Shown here one piece after another: positions 43,265-55,159 of a stretch of DNA of 64,000 bases. Within the stretch, counting starts at the first letter, position 1, and each line of letters begins with the position of its first letter. The stretch lies in assembly GCF_018687715.1 (NCBI RefSeq), contig NC_056755.1, forward strand, positions 11,467,501-11,531,500. Direction: 5' to 3'. The translations under genes and the position numbers were made by a program. Source of the stretch: Carya illinoinensis. Lineage: Eukaryota > Streptophyta > Magnoliopsida > Fagales > Juglandaceae. The notes beneath the pieces were generated by a model. That model made no database searches. It saw only the letters and a program-made list of their open reading frames with translations, and was not told the DNA's origin.

Positions 43265-43909
43265 ATTACAGGGATCCAGGGATCGACGGGAGATGGGTTC
43301 TTAAAGTTTACAAATCATATTCCCTTAAAATCTGTGTGATGTTAATGTTGGCGTGAGAGGGGTTGTTAGTAACATAGCAGCATTATTTCGATGTTTAAAT
43401 TCACCATTTGCAGAAGGCGTTGTATCTGTAGCTCAGTTGCTTGCGGCTCATTCTGGAGCAAGCAACTCTTTGTATTGTAAAATAGATGAATATATTGTGT
43501 ATAATGCTAATTATCATCTTATCTAATTCTCTCTTCTCGGTGATAAATGAAGGATAAAACTATCAATGATTAAAAAAAGTGGATTCAATGGGGAGTAGGG
43601 CGGGGCAGGGAAGGATAGAAGTTGAGTGGTCCAATGTAGCCTAGCTAGTGGATCAGATATGTGGGGTGGTGATTGGGAGCACGAGTTGCGGAATTAGTGT
43701 GTGTGTGTGTGTGTGTGGACTTAGTAGGTCCACAAATATAATGGACAAAGCATAGGTACATGACTGGGTCTGGGTCTGGATCTGGGTCCGGGTCAGGATG
43801 CTCAAAGCCCTGCAATGAAATGGCCCACTACGATAATATATAAGATGAACTGCCGAGGAAGGAACAAATAACAAATAATTACGCCTAAAAAAAACAAATA
43901 ATTACTTTT
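43265..43909. other. MIPS 3' region and flank
   Basis: Should hold the MIPS 3' untranslated region (about 200-300 bases). A short (GT)n lies near 43699-43716 and a 'ctgggtctgggt' run near 43765-43795. No second gene. Confidence 0.45.
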
Positions 43910-44331
43910 TGTTATGAAACTATCGAAAAGTAAAGAGAGAGATAGATTTATTATAAAACTTTCTAAAATAAGAGAGAGATAGAACTCAGAGAAGTTATGA
44001 AACTTATGAATTTCTTAAAGAATTCAACGATATATATAGGCGTACAAAGGGAACTATGCTAGCTTACTATGCAGTACTATGCTGGTACTGTGCATATGTC
44101 GGCCATTCACTATATCAGTTACTATGCAGTACTATGCTGGTACTATGCACTGTGTTATGTCGGCCATTCACTATACCAGTTACTATGCAGTACTATGCTG
44201 GCACTATGCACTGTGCTATGTCGGCCATTTACTATACCAGTTATTATGCAATACTATGCTGGCACTATACTAGCACTATACACTTGACGACTAGATAAAT
44301 GTGGTCATACAATTCAAGATAGTTTATAACA
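43910..44331 (-). repeat. 3' LTR of copia element 1
   Basis: TGTTAT...ATAACA. Carries about 3.5 tandem units of 55-61 bp (44061-44275) built on 'ttactatgcagtactatgctgg' and 'tgtcggccattcactat'. Confidence 0.9.
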
Positions 44332-44559
44332 CTTCCCCTTTGGATGACCATATTTAAAGAATATGCCTCATTAAAACCTTGCCAAGGAAAAACCCTGTGG
44401 GAAAAAACCAATGGCGAAGGAAAAAGAGTACAGTATTCATGTGTATCGCCGAGTGCTTTAGGATTGCCTCATTAAAACCTTGTAAAGGAAAACCCAGTGG
44501 GATAAAACCTTAGCGAAGGAAAAAGAGTACAATCAGCACAAGTCTTCAAGACATTACTT

Positions 44560-44890
44560 CCCCTGAAAAGTGCATGATAACAGCTCTTCAAACCTCCGCA
44601 TTCCAATGTTCTGCATAATCTTCTTAAATGTTGCAGTTGGTAGTGCATAATAACAGGTCTTCAAACCTCCGCATTCCAATGTTCTGCATAATCTTTTTAA
44701 ATGTTGCAGTTGGTAGTGCTTTAGTGAATAAATCTGCCAGATTTTTACTTGACCGTACCTTCTTGATATCAATTTCAACTTTCTTCTCATGAATTGCAAT
44801 GATCTTCTTGTGTGTATCTGAAAGATAACTCGCATCTGTACATCCAACTAACTGTGGACTTGATCCATGTTGATAAAATAATCACAATGG
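44560..44890 (-). pseudogene. Copia RNase H fragment
   Basis: The reverse strand reads a diverged end of RNase H: a QLVG...DASYLSDTH segment at about 44880-44810, a shortened middle, then NLADLFTKALPTATFKK and IGMRRFEEL. The ALPTATFKK...IGMRRF part (44600-44650 and 44645-44715) is itself repeated once with small changes. The central part of RNase H is missing. Confidence 0.75.
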
Positions 44891-46422
44891 ATCTTTCTGC
44901 TCATCACTACTCTTCTGGAGTTGTACTCTTCTAGAGTTCTTGTAAATAACACAGTTAGTGGAGAATTCATCAATATTAAACCGCTAACCTCATTTTTTAA
45001 TAAAAACGGTGGCCAGCCTTTTAAGATCAGACAAGCACCACGGATTTTCAACTCCTCTGTAGGTGTCAGGCGTGCTGTCAGGCACCGCAGCTGTCAGGCG
45101 CCACAGAGCTATGAAGCTATATTTCGTCTCTTTTCTCTTGCTTCACGAGAGATGCTGTATCATAATTTTTTCTATTAAAGAGATATTCAGCTCATCTTTA
45201 TTCGCATCTCATCTTCTTCACTTTTCTGTAATCATACTGCATTTTTACTCTGCAATCTCTTTCTGCATTCTTATCCTACAATGGCTCAGCGATCTTCTTG
45301 TGGCCAATATATGAGGTACTCTGCACCTCGTTCATCAGCTGTTCCTGCTTCTACCACAGGTGCTATCATACAATATAATGATCTGACTCATAGATCAGAT
45401 AATGAAACTATCTATGAGCTTGTGAGTCTCGGTACCCGATACTCATCATCCATTGTCGCATTTTCTCAGCGACTGCAATCCAGAACTTGTGGAGTTGACA
45501 ATCTCCACGAGAATATTGCTATACTTCAGCGACTTCTTCTGGAGTCCAACATGAAGATAGAATCAATAAAGCAAGAGAATAGGAATTTAAAATCCTTGCT
45601 TAAATCTTCTTTTCGATTGCCCACCCCTTTAGATAGGTGTGGACTTGATCCATGTTGATAAAATAATCACAATGGATCTTTCTGCTCATCACTACTCTTC
45701 TGGAGTTGTACTCTTCTGGAGTTCTTGTAAATAACACAGTTAGTGGAGAATTCATCAATATTAAACCGCTAACCTCATTTTTTAATAAAAACGGTGGCCA
45801 GCCTTTTAAGATCAGACAAGCACCACGGATTTTCAACTCCTTTGTAGGTGTCAGGCGTGCTGTCAGGCACCGCAGCTGTCAGGCGCCGCAGAGCTATGAA
45901 GCTATATTTCGTCTCTTTTCTCTTGCTTCACGAGAGATGTTGTATCATAATTTTCTCTATAAAAGAGATATTCAGCTCATCTTTATTCGCATCTCATCTT
46001 CTTCACTTTTCTGTAATCATACTGCATTTTTACTCTGCAATCTCTTTCTGCATTCTTATCCTACAATGGCTCAGCGATCTTCTCGTGGCCAATATATGAG
46101 GTACTCTGCACCTCGTTCATCAGCTGTTCCTGCTTCTACCACAGGTGCTATCATACAATATAATGATCTGACTCATAGGTCAGATAATGAAGCTATCTAT
46201 GAGCTTGTGAGTCTCGGTACCCGATACTCATCATCCATTGTCGCATTTTCTCAGCGACTGCAATCCAGAACTTGTGGAGTTGACAATCTCCACGAGAATA
46301 TTGTTATACTTCAGCGACTTCTTCTGAAGTCCAACATGAAGATAGAATCAATAAAGCAAGAGAATAGGAATTTAAAATCATTGCTTAAATCTTCTTTTCG
46401 ATTGCCCATCCCTTTAGATAGG
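44853..46422 (+). repeat. 785-bp tandem duplication inside copia element 1
   Basis: Copy 1 is 44853-45637 and copy 2 is 45638-46422, beginning with the same TGTGGACTTGATCC. They are nearly identical. The unit starts with the last stretch of copia RNase H sequence and ends inside the inserted coding frame. The duplication therefore happened after the foreign segment joined the retroelement. The unduplicated 3' end of the frame follows copy 2. Confidence 0.9.
45281..45658 (+). pseudogene. Truncated first copy of the inserted coiled-coil gene
   Basis: The same frame as the complete copy at 46066-46491, starting MAQRSS. It loses its last 22 or so codons at the duplication junction (45637/45638), where the frame runs into copia sequence and stops. 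It differs from copy 2 by a few substitutions. Confidence 0.7.
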
Positions 46423-46491
46423 GATGCCATGCAGATTCTTGAAGAACAAGAGCATTTGAAGAATGAGGCAAAGTGCCTTAAATTTCTGTAA
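46066..46491 (+). CDS. Unidentified 141-aa coiled-coil protein inserted in copia element 1
   Basis: Complete frame starting MAQRSSRGQY and ending KCLKFL. The N-terminal 35 residues are Ser/Ala-rich. Residues about 50-135 are helical with heptads (DNLHENI, LQRLLLKSN, ESIKQENRNLKSLL, LEEQEHLKNEAK). It lies antisense to the retroelement. An upstream extension of the frame stays open back to 45706, but copy 1 is not open there, so I start at the ATG that both copies share. I do not recognise the family. It could be a captured host or repeat gene, or an extra antisense frame belonging to this retroelement lineage. Confidence 0.5.
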   Translation: MAQRSSRGQYMRYSAPRSSAVPASTTGAIIQYNDLTHRSDNEAIYELVSLGTRYSSSIVAFSQRLQSRTCGVDNLHENIVILQRLLLKSNMKIESIKQENRNLKSLLKSSFRLPIPLDRDAMQILEEQEHLKNEAKCLKFL

Positions 46492-48766
46492 TTCTTGCTT
46501 CAAGATAATAAAATAATATTTCACAAATATTCATATTTATGTTTCTATCTTTTGGTAGATGTTCTGTGTGCTCCCTTTCATTTCTTCTTTAATAATGCAC
46601 ACTTCATATCAAACCCATAATATGAATCTGAAATATTAATTGTATTAAAAGATGGTATTTTATGACTAATAACATCATCCATCTTTCCCTTGAAGCCGCA
46701 AGGGTTTCAGATCTATATTTCAAATATATGCAGTTTTCATGAGCTTTTCTGGAGCCTCAATGACATTTAAATCATAAATATAAACTGCAATAATAGCTTA
46801 TTTCCATTTGCGTTTGGATTGCTTTAGGTCATATAAGGATCTTTGAAACTTGATAGAATACATATTTCCAGATGTATTCATATTAGAAGCTTCAGACATT
46901 TTCTATCCTTCAGGGATTTTCATATATATATCATGATCCAATGATCTATATAAATATGCAGTTAAACATGCATATCCAAACTCTCGGTAACTTTCAAGCT
47001 AATAAAAATCTCAATATGATTTCAACCACTTTAAAATCATATCAATATTGTTTCTTCGAGAAACTAACTTGTGATTTCTATATCACATTTTCATATTAAA
47101 AGTTTCAGGCTTTTTATATTATGTATATAAATATCCACTGATATTTAACAAAAATCACATCTTTAGGTGTTTGGACTTCAAGTCCATATTTATCACATTT
47201 TACTTAGTGATATCAATTCTGCAGGAATTGAGAAACTGACTCGTGATTTATATATCACATTTTTATTTCCTTTCCATAAATACCCACTGACATTCAACAA
47301 GCATCACCTCTTTAGGTGTTTGGACTATAAGTCCCGATGCATCATATTTTACTAGTGAATCAATTCTGCAGGAATTGTTTCTTTCAGATATTGGCCAATA
47401 TTTTACGTCGGTATTCTTCGACGGTTCTTGATTCACTTTCTCCATTACTTCTAGTAATGTCAATTGCCATCTAATATGGAAATACGTTGTTGACAACGAT
47501 TTTATTTCTATCCATAATTTCTCCATTATTCATGAAATGTAACGAGATCTCGTTATTTTCAGGTACATGTCCCTCTTCAAGGGAAGACATTTTCATGAAA
47601 AACCTCTTCAGGAGGCACTCTTCAAGAGTTTATATAGGAGAATTTTATACAGAGAATTTGGATGGACTTTATTGCTTGTTTTGTGGGTATGGCCTCTTCA
47701 GGAGCACCAAATTATTTGTGTCTTTCTCTTTTGAGATACTCTATCTTTTGTATCGATAAGTTTCACATGTCTTTATACATGTTTTTAGACTGCTGAATTT
47801 CTTAATTGTCCTACAGGGACTTCAATCCTCGCTGGGATTTTAGCAGCTAGAATATGAGACATTTTTATCTTATTGCATCCAAAATTTAATTATCATCTGA
47901 ACTTTTGGTTCACATATGATAATCAAGATAACGTTGAATAATTCCATCTTATTTGCTTCAAGCAAATTTTTCTTTCCACTTCTGGTGGTAAGACTTTATA
48001 GTAAAAGAATCTTCTGGTTCTTTTATGGACGTCCATATGAAAATCATTCGACTTATCGTAATTCATTTTGGATGATCAAGATAACCATGAAAAGATATAA
48101 ATATTTTGAATCATATCACCTTTTGATGCATCATAATATTTGATTCAATAATTTGTATAATATCATCTCAAAGAGAAAGCTTACAGCTTTTCCAATACGA
48201 GCTTCTGGCCCGAAAAGATATTCATTATCACGTCCAATCTCTTAGTTTTTTTGAATGAAACGCATTATTCTTTTCACTTCAGGGAATAGAATGATATAAA
48301 TTCATTATTATTCATTTCAGGGAATGATGTAGATCTAGTAAGACATGAATAATGATTCTTATTAAAAGCTCATTATTTTGTTCAGTCACTGAAAGACCTG
48401 ATACAAATTTATAATATATTGTGAACGTTTACATTTTATATTGTTACTTCAGGAGCATACTTGATATTGCTACTTCAGGAGCACATTCGAGACATTCATT
48501 CAAATATATATTCTTTCCACAATTTCAATTATGCAACTTCATGTGCATAAATCATAATGAGCTTTTGGTACAAGTATCACTCATATGAGATACTCAATAA
48601 AATTCTTGATTTAGGGCGATCCTTCAGGGATGCTCCATTTCCATTCTCAGATAAATCATTTCATCAATAATTTATAACAAGTATAAATAAATAAAACTTT
48701 CATTACTACAAAACATTGTAAAATATAAAAATATTTTATAATAAGATAAAGGAAATACATTAATTA
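46492..48766 (-). pseudogene. Decayed copia pol (integrase to reverse transcriptase)
   Basis: The reverse strand shows short RT pieces: PKEV...CQWVF near 47340-47265, AYLYRSLDHDIYMKIPEG near 46960-46900, and a SLYDLKQS segment near 46840-46820. Many stops and frameshifts lie between them. A block of about 180 bp (near 47060-47235) is repeated imperfectly at about 47245-47385. To the right, the region expected to hold integrase is too eroded to read. Confidence 0.65.
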
Positions 48767-49812
48767 AAAATGAACACTTTCATGATCAACTCTACCACTA
48801 GAATCCTCAAAGAAATCAGAAACATCGAGACTTGTAATATCTTCTCCATCTATAGAATCTAAAGCATATGATGGTTCAGTAAAATTTGTTTCAAATTTCT
48901 TTGTTTTTTCTTTTATAGAAGATTGGTATAAGTCAACCAAGTGCTTATCTGTACGACAGATACGAGCCCAATGTCCAGTCATACCACATCTATGGCATCC
49001 ATCTTCATCTTTCTTTAAAAATTTATTTTGGGGAAATTTGCCCTTCTCTGAGTTGAATCACTTCTGGTGGTACGGTATATATCTATTATTGTCCCTTTTA
49101 GTGTGGTCACTTCTAGGACCTCCACTTCCATAGTTTTTCCTACCACGTCCACACCCTCATTTTCTTTGAAAAGATGCACCATTCGCTTCTGGGAATGATG
49201 TAAATCTAGTACCATTCACTTCAGGAAATGATATAGAACCAATAGGACGTGACTGGTGATTTCTTAACAAAAGCTCATTATTTTGCTCAGCTAATAGAAG
49301 ACAAGATATAAGTTCAGAATATTTTTTGAACTTTCGCTCTCGATACTGCTGCTGCAGGAGCACATTCGAGGCATGAAAAGTAGTATATGTCTTCTCTAAC
49401 AAGTCATCATCAGTGACTTTTTCACCACATAATTTCAATAGCGAGCTAATTTTAAAGAGTGCAGAGTTATACTCACTAACACTCTTGAAGTCTTGCAACC
49501 TCTGGTGCATCCAATCATGACGAGCTTTTGGGAGGATTACAGTTTTCTGGTGTTCATATCTCTCCCTTAAATCATTCCACAAAATAAGTGGATTTTTTAC
49601 CGTTAGATACTCAGTTTTTAATTCTTCATGAAGATGGTGCCGAAGGAAAATCATTGCCTTAACACGGTCCTACAGGGACCCTTGATTTCCTTCTTTAATT
49701 GTATTTCCCAGGTTCATCGCTTCCAGATGGATCTCAGCATCAAGGATCCAAGATAAATAATTTTTTCCAGAAATGTCAAGAGCAACGAATTCCAATTTTG
49801 TAAGATTTGACA
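48767..49812 (-). pseudogene. Copia gag (UBN2 type) with CCHC knuckle
   Basis: From an ATG at 49812: a conserved start (TKLEFVALDISGKNYLSW), the gag helical domain (AMIFLRHHLHEELK to NNELLLRNHQSRP), and a CCHC zinc knuckle, CHRCGMTGHWARIC (about 49010-48965), followed by the typical DKHLVDLYQ. An acidic tail ends at about 48767. It is broken by an in-frame TAG near 49669 and two further stops before the knuckle (about 49155 and 49060), at the second of which the frame may also shift. Confidence 0.8.
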
Positions 49813-49915
49813 TTTTTTACATATATAAATCAGGAATATAAAAATATATTGAAAAACTTACTTGAAGTAGAGGACTACTAGCTTCAAAATCATCAGAACT
49901 TTCGTGCTGATAACG

Positions 49916-50341
49916 TGTTATGAAACTATTGAAAAGTAAAGAGAGAGATAGATTTATTATAAAACTTTCTAAAAGGAGAGAGAGAGAGATAGAACTCAGA
50001 GAAGTTATAAAACTTATGAATTTCTTAAAGAATTCAACGATATATATAGGCGTACAAAGGGAACTATGCTAGCTTACTATGCAGTACTATGCTGGCACTG
50101 TGCATATGTCGGCCATTCACTATGCTAGTTACTATGCAGTACTATGCTGATACTATGCACTGTGCTATGTCGGCCATTCACTATGCCAGTTACTATGTAG
50201 TACTATGCTGGCACTATGCAATGTGCTATGTCGGCCATTTACTATGCCAGTTACTATGCAGTACTATACTGGTACTATGCTAGCACTATGCACTTGACGA
50301 CTAGATAAATGTGGTCATATAATTCAAGATAGTTTATAACA
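49916..50341 (-). repeat. 5' LTR of copia element 1
   Basis: Matches the other LTR, including the 55-61-bp tandem units (50067-50283). Immediately left, the minus strand reads CGTTATCAGCACGA after the LTR end, the position of a primer-binding site. Confidence 0.9.
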
Positions 50342-52085
50342 TTTTTGTTGATAAATAAAAAAAGCATTGTGCAAATTAAACGCACTATGAGCTATATGCA
50401 TCCAACTTTGGATTATTTCAAACATTCCTTCCAAATTCACTTTGACTTTTTTTGAAATTTCTCTTGAATGTGATTTTTTGTTAGTCCCATATTAAAAAGA
50501 CAAGTAAAGTTTTACTGATTTATAAGTAAATGAGTTTCTAAATAAATAAAATAGAATATAAGGATAAACACATAATAATAGTATCACCAACCACACGGGC
50601 GTTGCACACGACACATTGACACTTCACTTACGCTAAGAAACTATTTTGTTTTAAATTCAAATTAAATGTGACATCTGTTGCTATTACATATGTTCATTCT
50701 AATATTAGGGTTTAGAATTTGCAATCTGCATATTATATAAATAATGTTGTATCCTGATGATACAATTGTGATATATTTTTTTTTTCAGAACTCAATTCGT
50801 GAGTATGGGGTAATATTTATCTAAGAAATAGATTAACAATTATCTCACTATTTGCAATTTACAATCTCTATTTGCTATTTGCTATTCTTTTTTTAACATC
50901 CAATTCTAGTTGGAGTTTTGCTATACATTAATCATTGTGTTCGTAGACTATTTATATTGGAACTCATTATAATTTTAAAAAAAATCAAAACAATAATCAT
51001 TGTTCAGAATAGTTAACGTGGAAAGCTTCCGCATCAACTGTATTCTGAATGTGTAAAACATAAGAGTTCTAAACAGATTCTCTCTTTCTATTGCTGCAGC
51101 TTTCCACTCATCGTTTTGAAAAATTCTATATTTAAGCCAGTTTGCAGAACATACCTAGTAAACTGGTATATAACATTATTTGATTTTAAATATAAATTCT
51201 GAAATTTGAATCTTATAAATAAAATTTTATCATTTAAATGATGTGAATAATTTACTTCACACATTAGCTTGAGAATAAAATATCTCTTCTTTTTTACCTT
51301 CCTTTTCCTAATCAATTTTACATTAAAATAAATCAGAGCCAGAGCTGTAAGAGAAGGGACTACCCCACAAAAATCTCATTGGAGAGGAAAAAAAAATTAA
51401 AAAAAGGGAACAATGAATCATGTTCCATTGGCCAATTTCAAACAAAAGTCTCATTGTAAGGACAATTAATGAATCATTGTTCCATTTACCAAAGTGCATC
51501 TACGTAGAGACCACCGAAAGAGATCAGGTTAATCAATATAATTCAACAATGGTATTGAAAGGTTACGGGAAGAGCCTGAGCCTGAGCCTGAGCCAGTAAA
51601 GGAACAATATTTTTAACAACTATATTTTAATGCTTTCATTAATCAAAACAAAATATCTTCTAGGATCTTTGGCAATACTCGAGGAATCATGCACGCGTGA
51701 CTATATATATTGACACGTACTGTGCCCCATGCGATGGTACGTACGATGGGAGTGGAGCTGATCTTGAAGATTTGAGAACAAAAGAACTTGTCGATGTGGG
51801 CGTGGATATATATGGGTATTGGAGTCACAGATTAGCAATGGTATGTGCAACTCATGCGCAAATTGGGTGGCATGCGACGCTATACGGTACTGATTTTGAC
51901 GTACGTACCAATATTGTAGATTGACTGTTGGGGAGTTCAATGAAGGGGTGCCGTTGTTTAGTTAGCTGAAGGTAGATCGATCGAGAAGTTCCGATCGAAC
52001 TAGAAAGGAAATACAAAGAGAACAAATCATGGGGTACTCATTTGGAAAGAAGAACGTGGAAGAGAGTTCCTCCCTCTTCGATATT
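50342..52085. other. Intergenic between two copia elements, no gene seen
   Basis: About 1.7 kb. A 75-codon frame at 51697-51924 has no recognisable domain or supporting signals. A short hexamer run (GAGCCT repeated) lies near 51573-51592. Confidence 0.4.
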
Positions 52086-52090
52086 GTTAC

Positions 52091-52350
52091 TATCACATAT
52101 ATATTTTATAGTTTTAATATATATATATGTGATTTCATTTGTATAAGTGCATTTCTATTATTTGTATAAGTGTAGTGATGTTTATTTGTATAGGGTATAA
52201 ATAGTGCTTCTATTATTTTCACTTGTAATTGATTCGGACTGTTCATTTCAAATCAATAAGATTTTTCCTTTTTCCTCTTAAACCTTCGAGACTCTTCTTA
52301 TCCCTTTAGGGTTCTGCCTCTTCAATTCCTCTAAGGTTTCGTTCGTTACA
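52091..52350 (+). repeat. 5' LTR of copia element 2
   Basis: TATCAC...GTTACA. Contains a TATA-like GTATAAATAG (near 52193-52202) and an AATAAG polyadenylation-like word (near 52256). The right LTR has the same layout plus a 20-base insertion. Confidence 0.9.
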
Positions 52351-52373
52351 TGATATTAGACGATTTGCTTCTA

Positions 52374-53250
52374 TGGCTCCAAGTCATAAGTTCGTCTGTG
52401 AGGACTCTGGGAGTTTCTTCTTCCTCCATCCTAGCAATACATAGCTCTGGTATTCTTCTTGTTATTTAGGCACTCGTCGGCGACAACTACCATACTTGGT
52501 ATTGTTCCATGGCCATGGTCTTATCAGTAAAGAATAAGCTCATTTTTTTTTTTTTTTATAGTTCCATCCTCAAACCCTCGGATTCAAATGAACCTTTTCT
52601 CTCTTCATGGCTTCGTTGCAACAATATGGTGATATCTTGACTTTTAAACTCTATTTCTCCTGAAATATCTGCTAGTATATTGTATGTTACTACTATGCAT
52701 GAGATTTGGCTAGATTTGAAGGAACTTTTTAGTCAAAAAAATGGTCCTTGTAATTTCCAATTACAAATATCGATTTCTGCCCTATCTCAAGGCCACTCTG
52801 TGTTAGCACTTATTTTACTCGCCTAAAAGCTCTTTGGGATAAGCTAGCTAATTACAAGCCTATTCTTGCTTGTTCTTGTGGAGTCATGCATACGTTAAAC
52901 TATTATTTTCAACAAGAGCATGTTTTAAAGTTTTTAATGGGATTGAATGAATCTTTTGCATCTACTCGTGCTCGAATATTGCTTATGGAGCATTTGCCTC
53001 CTTTGAACAAGGTTTTTTCACTTGTTTTATAAGAAGAACAACAACGAGAAATTTATGTTGTTCCTCTTTAAACTGTTGATTCTTATATATTCATTTCTAC
53101 AAATGATGGATCCAGATTTGTAAAATCATTCTCTAAGAAGGAAAGACCAGTATGTAGAAATTATAGAATTACTGGTCATATAATTGAAAAATGTTATAAA
53201 CTCCATGGTTTCCCACCAGGCTACAAGCCAAAACCTAATCAATAGTCTAT
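52374..53250 (+). pseudogene. Copia element 2 gag
   Basis: Broken frames with the order expected of copia gag: a 'SVKNKL' segment, ISPEIS...YVTTMHEIWLDLKELFSQKNGPCNFQLQ near 52650-52770, and a knuckle-like C-x-N-Y...C-Y-K-L-HGFPPGYK near 53150-53230, in which one Cys of the CCHC set is replaced. Confidence 0.7.
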
Positions 53251-53707
53251 GGACAATCAGGTTGCCAATACTAACAACCATTCCTCAGTTGTTTCTCCTT
53301 TCTCTTTAACTGAGGCTCAGTATCAACCGTTAATGTCTCTACTTCATCCTCAAAATCCCTCTGATGAATCCTCTCATGCTGTTAATGTCGTAACTTTGAA
53401 TTCATCCTTTTTTAGTACATTTTTTCCTCACAATAATATTCACTCTATTTTTTCTTCCAGTACATCCATTATTTTTTATTCCAATTCTTGACACGGGACT
53501 CACAAATCATATGGTTCCTTCTATTGATTGTTTTACCTCCATCACAAGTATTGTACATTCCTCTGTTTAGCTTCCAAATGGCCAATTTGTGTCTGTCATA
53601 TTGGTTCCCTTCGACTTTCTGAATATCTCATTTTAAATGATATTCTATGTGTACCTTTCTTTACTTTCAAATTAATTTCTATTAGTAAACTTACTCGGTC
53701 ACTCACT

Positions 53708-53744
<37 letters not shown>

Positions 53745-54760
53745 AACCTTTGTTTCATCCAAGATCTGGTTCATTAGAGGCTCATTGAAGTGGGTAAACA
53801 ACAAGGAGGCCTTTATATACTACAACAATCAAGCTCTTCTTTTTCTAAAAATCATGTTTTACCTACTTCATATAATGCTTGTTTTCTTAATCATTTGCCT
53901 ATACATGTTTGTTCTACATCATTCAAATGCTCATTGTTTGAGCTTTGGCATAACAGACTAATCCTTCTAATTGAAGGATGTTGTTTGTGAATAATTTTGT
54001 TCCAAATATGTTTGTTTCATAGAATCCTTGTATGATTTGTCCCTTAGCTAAACTGAAAAAGTTGTCTTTCCCTCATACTGCTCTATTTGATCTTGTACAG
54101 TGTGATGTTTGAGGACTATATTTTGTGTCTACTGTTAAAAGTTACAGATATTTTTTAACTATTGTTGATGGCTCATCATGTGCTACATGGGTTTATCTTA
54201 TTAAAAATAAATCTGAGGTTCCTCTTCTTATTAAAAAAGATTTTCAAGATGATCAAAAATCAATTTCATGTTAAAATAAAAACATTTCACACCAATCATA
54301 AAACAGAGTTTTCACTTTCTCAAAAAAAAAAAAAAAAATTCATTCTAAAGGAATTATACACCAACACAACTGTGTTGAAACTTCATAATAGAATTCTATT
54401 ATGGAGAAAGAAAAAACCAGCACATACTTAATATAGCCTGAACCTTAATTTTTCAATCTCACTTGCTCATTCAATTTTGGGTTATCTATATTATGAATAG
54501 GTTACCTACTCCTCTCTTTAAACATAAGTCTCCTTTTGAGATTTTGTTTAGAACATCTCCAACCTATATTCATTTAAGGACCTTTGGTTGTTTATGTTTT
54601 GCTTCTACTTCACAAAGATCTTGGACCAAATTTGATCCTAGAGCTCGTACTTATGTTTTCATTGGATACCCTTTTGGAATCAAAGGATATAAACTCCTTG
54701 ATCTTAAAACAAATCAATGTTTTAATCAAAGGATACCATTTTTCACAAACATGTTTTTCC
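53251..54760 (+). pseudogene. Copia element 2 protease and integrase
   Basis: The protease site reads LDTGLTNHM near 53487-53515 (DTG kept). The integrase is badly eroded until its end, where 54463-54760 keeps a clear stretch: YIMNRLPTPLFKHKSPFEILF...LRTFGCLCFAS...KFDPRARTYVFIGYPFGIKGYKLLDL, typical of the region after the copia integrase core. A T-run at 53711-53741 interrupts the middle. Confidence 0.72.
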
Positions 54761-55159
54761 TTTCATTTCTAAAAAATTTTTACCTATCTCTTCTACAAAT
54801 CTTCTCTTTCCTTGTACATCTTCAACATTAGATTCATTTTCTCATGTGCCTTCAACAGTGCCCTCCTCTATTGATTCTTCTGCTACTTCACTTGATCATT
54901 TATCATTAGTTTCCTCCACCTTTATTCCTTCTACTACTAAAAATTTTGCAAGTAACCAGGAGCTCTTATGATTCTATTGGATCTTCAAGGGGTTAGGATT
55001 ATTGGGGAAGTTGGATATCTCATCAGTTTCTCCACCAGGTTTTTTTTCTTCCCCTTCTCTATCACACACCAAATATGATATCTCATAATTTTTTTCTTAT
55101 GCTGTCTTTTTTTTGCTCATAAATCATTACTAATAATACATGGACTGTTATTTCATTAC

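Larger units (their letters stand above)
43910..50341 (-). mobile_element. Degenerate Ty1/copia LTR retrotransposon
   Basis: Two LTRs in the same orientation, 43910-44331 (422 bp) and 49916-50341 (426 bp), both start TGTTAT and end ATAACA. By eye they differ at roughly 20 positions plus a 4-base indel. Flanking bases (CTTTT, TTTTT) fit a weakly preserved 5-bp duplication. Coding order shows it reads leftward: primer-site region just left of 49916, gag, then a badly decayed pol with RT pieces at about 47400-46680 and the RNase H end (NLADLFTKALPTATF) at about 44720-44620. A foreign plus-strand segment is inserted between RT and RNase H. Confidence 0.88.

Noticed and set aside
44056..44298. Tyr/Cys-rich frames repeating YYAVLCW
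   Set aside because: They are the LTR minisatellite read in three frames, not protein.
45706..46491. A 261-codon version of the inserted coiled-coil gene
   Set aside because: The upstream 120 codons are not open in the sister copy and look like translated leader, so I start at 46066.
48767..49812. Copia gag as a possible working host gene
   Set aside because: In-frame stops, LTR flanks and decayed pol show it is a retroelement remnant.
51697..51924. 75-codon frame with Cys and Asp residues
   Set aside because: No known domain, no upstream exon and no clear promoter; chance is more likely.
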